From Pedobacter sp. WC2423 (GTDB taxonomy: Bacteria > Bacteroidota > Bacteroidia > Sphingobacteriales > Sphingobacteriaceae): a DNA stretch of 64,000 nt. A model generated the notes under the pieces. The model saw nothing but the letters and a program-made list of their open reading frames with translations, searched no databases and was not told the DNA's origin. A program made the position numbers and the translations under genes. Positions within the stretch are counted from its first letter, which is position 1, and each line of letters starts with the position of its first letter. The stretch is from contig NZ_CP162005.1 in assembly GCF_040822065.1 (NCBI RefSeq), positions 1,860,001 to 1,924,000 on the forward strand, written 5' to 3'. Below are positions 60,658-64,000 of this stretch, piece by piece.

Positions 60658-61509
60658 TCAGGATAACTGCTTTAACAAGGCTGTGCGGACTTCCTCAACA
60701 GAGATAGAACGCATACAAAGTTTATCATAAGGACATGGAGAATGAAACAACAATTCCAGGCATGGAGAGCAACGTACTGGTTTATATAAATTGATATTAT
60801 TGATATGTCCCCATATCTCAGGCCTGGCAGGACCAAATAAGACAACCCCAGGTATATCAAACGCGTTGGTTGCATGAGAAAAAGAAGAATTAACCCCTAC
60901 AAAACTTCTTGCGTATTTAATTAATGCCAGGGTATCTCTGAATGAGACTTTATCCCTTAAATCTACGGCATTATTTATCTTTTTTTCTGCCGCTACGCCC
61001 AACTGGAGAAATGTATATTCTGGCATCGATCTAACCAGCGCCTCCCAGTTCTCCACTTCCCATTCCTGGTTTTTAGAGGTTTTAGATGTAATATGCATCA
61101 ATATAGGATTCCTATACTGCGCCATAAATGTTCTGGCCATATGCTCTTCCTTTTCTGATAAAAAGAGCTGTACCTTATTGTCTTTCAACTCCAGATGATG
61201 TAACCCTGCTATCAGGTCTTTAGCATTTTGATCACAAAAAATAGCTGGCATCAATGCGGCGTAAAAATCAGTGTGAAAGGGTTCCCATTTCATAAAATAT
61301 TTTATAAAAGAAATGGGGTTTCTAAAGAATGAAATACTTGTTACACGATCTACATGAGGATTATTCTTAAATATCCCCTGCTGACGTTCATTCATGCAGT
61401 ACAAAACAATTTTACGGTCGGGCGCTGCTTCTTTCAACGCTTTAATAGTCGGCGTGGTCAATAATACATCACCTAACCCTCCTGCTATAATAATTCGATA
61501 AGCTTTCAT
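60658..61509 (-). CDS. glycosyltransferase family 9 (heptosyltransferase-like)
   Basis: 283 residues. Seen: the N-terminal GGLGDVLLTTPTIKALKEAAP loop, the middle donor-binding TSKTSKNQEWEVENWEALV, FVGVNSSFSHATNAFDIPGVVLFGPARPEIWGHINN, and Cys-rich C-end (CSPCLELLFHSPCPYDKLCM). GT9 enzymes move sugars from ADP- or similar donors to lipopolysaccharide core. It lies 159 nt before the DUF4254 gene on the same strand. Confidence 0.88.
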   Translation of the reverse strand: MKAYRIIIAGGLGDVLLTTPTIKALKEAAPDRKIVLYCMNERQQGIFKNNPHVDRVTSISFFRNPISFIKYFMKWEPFHTDFYAALMPAIFCDQNAKDLIAGLHHLELKDNKVQLFLSEKEEHMARTFMAQYRNPILMHITSKTSKNQEWEVENWEALVRSMPEYTFLQLGVAAEKKINNAVDLRDKVSFRDTLALIKYARSFVGVNSSFSHATNAFDIPGVVLFGPARPEIWGHINNINLYKPVRCSPCLELLFHSPCPYDKLCMRSISVEEVRTALLKQLS

Positions 61510-61512
61510 ATT

Positions 61513-61725
61513 TTAATCTCTTTTTCCTATGTCATCATCTAACAACCATTGCATTTGCAGCAGTGCAAATTCCCAAATGCTCTTTTCCTTGTGCAGAAAA
61601 AGCAACAGACGTTTATCTCTTTTCATAAAATGCTTCTCCAGCTCCTGCTCCATTTTTAACTTAATGATAGATAGATTGATAGTAAACTCTTCAATCTTTG
61701 ATCTTATTTCATGTTCAGTCCTCAT
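61513..61725 (-). CDS. 70-residue protein of unknown function
   Basis: 70 residues from the ATG at 61725, 2 nt after the hydrolase stop; longer readings overlap that gene. Mostly helical and charged (SKIEEFTINLSIIKLKMEQELEKHF). No domain known. It is between the hydrolase and the GT9 gene and probably co-transcribed. Confidence 0.55.
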   Translation of the reverse strand: MRTEHEIRSKIEEFTINLSIIKLKMEQELEKHFMKRDKRLLLFLHKEKSIWEFALLQMQWLLDDDIGKRD

Positions 61726-61727
61726 AA

Positions 61728-63590
61728 TTAATAGAATAAATGCCAATAAAAGCAGTATGCGATGGAAATGGACAAACCCAGCACAACAAACCATGCAAAT
61801 AAATATTTCCTGTTCTCCTTTCGGCATAACAAGATTAACATACATAAGATTAGTGCAGCGATAAGATATGGGAGGATAAACAGGAAAGCATATTGTCCTG
61901 GTAAGCCCAGCGCCAGTATATAAATATTGGAAGAAGCCGTTAAGTTGATAGCATAAACAAAACCCAAAAATGTAAGCAATGTTAACACGATGGATATGCC
62001 GCTTAACCAATAAATCAAAGAAGCCTGCCGCCCTGAAACAACCTTTATCAGTCCCAACAACAGACTTAACAAACCGATAATCAGTGGAACTAATGCTAAT
62101 CCCGGTTTTCTGATATCACCTGCCATCTTCGCTATGCCTTTACTTATCTTTAGCGCTTTGGTAAACTTCACCGGATCTTCAGCATAACACTTACCATCAA
62201 CCTTCTGGTGATTTAGAAATGCGTTAATTAATTCAGTGCCACATTTGGTAAAACCAGGTACATGTCCTTGATTGGCACATAAAATCACTGTACTATGAGG
62301 TAACATTTCCCCCAGAATCCGTCCACTCTCAGGTGGAATAACAGGATCAAACTCTCCTGATAATATTAGTGTTGGAAAATTGGCGTTGATCTTTGCAGAA
62401 TCCACCACTGGTACTTTACCATGTCCCCAACTCGCACAAACAGCATAATCACCCTCATAAAAAGGTAAACCACCGGCAAGAAAGCCTTTAGCAGATGAGG
62501 CATCTTTCTTAAATGCTTCCACTGAATTTACTGGTAGTGTCTCCTGGCATAATACGCAATAATAAGTGCCATAATCCAGGTTCAGATGGTTCTTCAAAGA
62601 TCCTATTAATTGGAGCACCATTCCTTCATTTCTTTCATGAAACTGTTTAATGATGGCCGGCAGTAGCTCAAAAAATTTGCGTTCATAAATCCCCTGTTGC
62701 ACAGCAAGCAAAAAATCCTGAGCATTCAAGCTGAACTTTCCTGATGGATGGATCTTTTTTGAGACATTAAAAGTCCATGGGTGTTTGTCCAGGTCATCCA
62801 CTGTACTGTAAAATAATTGTTCTATATCTCCATAAGCCTCTACCATGGATTTATCAGCCTTATATTTTTTAAAAAAGACATTCAGCGCCCTTGTAAAATT
62901 GCTTGTATTATGGTCATACAATCCTGCAAACGGTATCACCGGCGAATCCATCACCAATTCTTTCACATCTTCAGGAAAATGCTTCACATACTCCAATGCG
63001 ATTCTTGTTCCATAAGAAACGCCGTACACTCCCCATTTATCATAGCCTAATGCTTTCTTTAAGGCATGCAGGTCATAAGCCATACTTGTACTATGGTATG
63101 CATTGATATCTATATTCCGCTTAAGCAGCGCAATTTTACAACCATCTGTAATTGCCACTCTTGCTTTGATGTCCTCCTGCCTGGTAGCATCGTCCCCTAA
63201 AACCTTCATAAATGACTTACCCAGGTCAGGACACAATTGCGGTGCAGATAATCCTGAACCCCGCATATCAACAAGAATAATATCGTGCGACTGATGCACT
63301 GGATTATTCAGCCACTTTTTTATAGATTTCACAGCATTGCCCCCCGGCCCTCCCGCAATAAACACAATCCCGCCCTTTGCGGGTTTAATAGCGCTTTTAA
63401 GGATGGTTACCGCTAAAACAACCTTATTACCCTTGTTATTTTCCCAATTTTCGGGAACAGTAAGATGGCCCCATTCTGCATTGACACCTTTCATATCAAT
63501 ACCAGAAAAATTATCAGATCGTACAAAGGTTTCCTGCCCGTACAAGCGTATAAACGACAAGAAAAAAATAGCAAAAAATGTGTATTTCAT
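61728..63590 (-). CDS. TAP-like alpha/beta hydrolase with C-terminal membrane domain
   Basis: 620 residues. A signal peptide is followed by an alpha/beta hydrolase: oxyanion segment FIAGGPGGNAV, nucleophile GVSYG (Ser in VYGVSYGTRIAL), acid Asp in SGEFDPVIPP and His in NQGHVPG. TAP-like members are secreted di/tripeptidyl or prolyl aminopeptidases. The C-terminal 115 residues hold four membrane helices, which is unusual and would hold the enzyme at the inner membrane. It directly follows a synthetase gene and may process or destroy its peptide product; this is an inference. Confidence 0.82.
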   Translation of the reverse strand: MKYTFFAIFFLSFIRLYGQETFVRSDNFSGIDMKGVNAEWGHLTVPENWENNKGNKVVLAVTILKSAIKPAKGGIVFIAGGPGGNAVKSIKKWLNNPVHQSHDIILVDMRGSGLSAPQLCPDLGKSFMKVLGDDATRQEDIKARVAITDGCKIALLKRNIDINAYHSTSMAYDLHALKKALGYDKWGVYGVSYGTRIALEYVKHFPEDVKELVMDSPVIPFAGLYDHNTSNFTRALNVFFKKYKADKSMVEAYGDIEQLFYSTVDDLDKHPWTFNVSKKIHPSGKFSLNAQDFLLAVQQGIYERKFFELLPAIIKQFHERNEGMVLQLIGSLKNHLNLDYGTYYCVLCQETLPVNSVEAFKKDASSAKGFLAGGLPFYEGDYAVCASWGHGKVPVVDSAKINANFPTLILSGEFDPVIPPESGRILGEMLPHSTVILCANQGHVPGFTKCGTELINAFLNHQKVDGKCYAEDPVKFTKALKISKGIAKMAGDIRKPGLALVPLIIGLLSLLLGLIKVVSGRQASLIYWLSGISIVLTLLTFLGFVYAINLTASSNIYILALGLPGQYAFLFILPYLIAALILCMLILLCRKENRKYLFAWFVVLGLSISIAYCFYWHLFY

Positions 63591-63593
63591 AGT

Positions 63594-64000
63594 TTAAAAA
63601 TTAAAATCGATAGTAGTTCCATTCTGTTTCATTCTTTTCTCCAAGATTGATTCCATATGGATATCACTGATAAGTATTAAGGGGTTACTGATTATCTCCT
63701 CCAGCAGTTGCTGATAATTTGATATCATTAATAGTATAGTGCTTTCCTGATATAAACCGGTATCATACTCCACTTCACAAGATAAACCAGTTGTAAGTTC
63801 CAGGAAAGAGAATGTAATAGGTAAACGGCTAACCCGATGCACAACAGGATATTTTTTCCATGGTAAAAGATCCGTTTCCTGCACTTGCCAGGCTATCATT
63901 ACATCAAAAGGAATCTCGTTTAACAGCTGATGCAGCGGGTAAGAGTCATATTCCAAACTTGCTGCAAGTAAGGATTTAGTTTGCAGGCACAATGTTTTAA
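63594..64000 (-). CDS. nonribosomal peptide synthetase, C-terminal condensation-type domain (partial)
   Basis: The reading frame is open to the window edge; only the 3' end is present (about 135 codons). LLNEIPFDVMIAWQVQ and YDTGLYQESTILLMISNYQQLLEEIISNPLILISDI match the last strands of a condensation or epimerisation domain, including the FDVM segment. The catalytic HHxxxDG lies outside the window. After the domain, 20-25 residues remain, so the protein ends with a C/E-type domain, perhaps with a short docking segment. It stops 3 nt before the hydrolase gene. Confidence 0.7.
   Translation of the reverse strand, partial: KTLCLQTKSLLAASLEYDSYPLHQLLNEIPFDVMIAWQVQETDLLPWKKYPVVHRVSRLPITFSFLELTTGLSCEVEYDTGLYQESTILLMISNYQQLLEEIISNPLILISDIHMESILEKRMKQNGTTIDFNF

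Noticed and set aside
1..64000. CRISPR arrays
   Set aside because: No regularly spaced identical repeats of CRISPR size are seen; the few repeats present are tandem or paired sites explained above.

Overview
The window comes from a Bacteroidetes chromosome, most likely family Sphingobacteriaceae (Pedobacter-like). The evidence is AT-rich intergenic DNA, few Shine-Dalgarno sequences, several promoter -7 boxes of the Bacteroidetes form TAnnTTTG, and host families typical of that group (membrane AraC regulator, DUF4254 beside GT9, PepSY membrane protein, retropepsin-like periplasmic proteins). The genus is an inference.

Host left arm (1-22803): a partial metallophosphoesterase with an ArsR-type regulator, a patatin-like lipase, a gamma-glutamyltransferase, a PhnA-family protein, a retropepsin-FKBP fusion, an AraC regulator, a GNAT and MocR pair sharing repeat sites, an outer-membrane barrel, a PAS histidine kinase, thiD, a large AsmA-like protein, and an Rrf2 regulator with an NAD(P)-binding oxidoreductase. 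A complete IS3-family element (20163-21605, 3-bp TTA target duplication) has inserted into the 5-nt loop of a perfect 17-bp terminator hairpin between two convergent genes. A pentapeptide-repeat protein and a small outer-membrane barrel follow.

Prophage (about 23111-58091, about 35 kb): a Mu-like transposable phage inserted between the divergent OMP and PepSY genes. From the left end it carries three transposase-site-like motifs, an S24 repressor transcribed leftward, overlapping divergent promoters, a Ner-like protein, a MuA-type transposase, a MuB-type ATPase, a second P-loop ATPase, a lone DnaA domain-IV-like protein, DUF3164, a C5 methyltransferase split at a G8 tract, small accessory proteins and a GemA/gp16-like protein. 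Next come two matching promoter/operator units, a possible short RNA, and a small possible regulator. The head module (gp27/gp28 terminase, gp36, gp29 portal, gpF with a nuclease-like C-terminus) and the tape measure protein, gpG and a tail-terminator candidate run leftward (34853-42927). The ClpP-like protease/scaffold, capsid, DUF2586 sheath, tube, a tail chaperone with a clear -1 frameshift signal, baseplate, fibre, holin and endolysin genes run rightward (43070-56642). The virion would have a contractile tail. A Cro/CI-type regulator and small accessory genes fill the right end, where two 21-nt direct repeats (22-bp period) sit beside the proposed terminus.

Host right arm (58253-64000): a PepSY membrane protein, tRNA-Asp(GTC) with a strong terminator, then a leftward group: the C-terminal end of a nonribosomal peptide synthetase (condensation-type domain, cut by the window edge), a TAP-like alpha/beta hydrolase with a membrane tail, a 70-residue protein, a GT9 glycosyltransferase and a DUF4254 protein.
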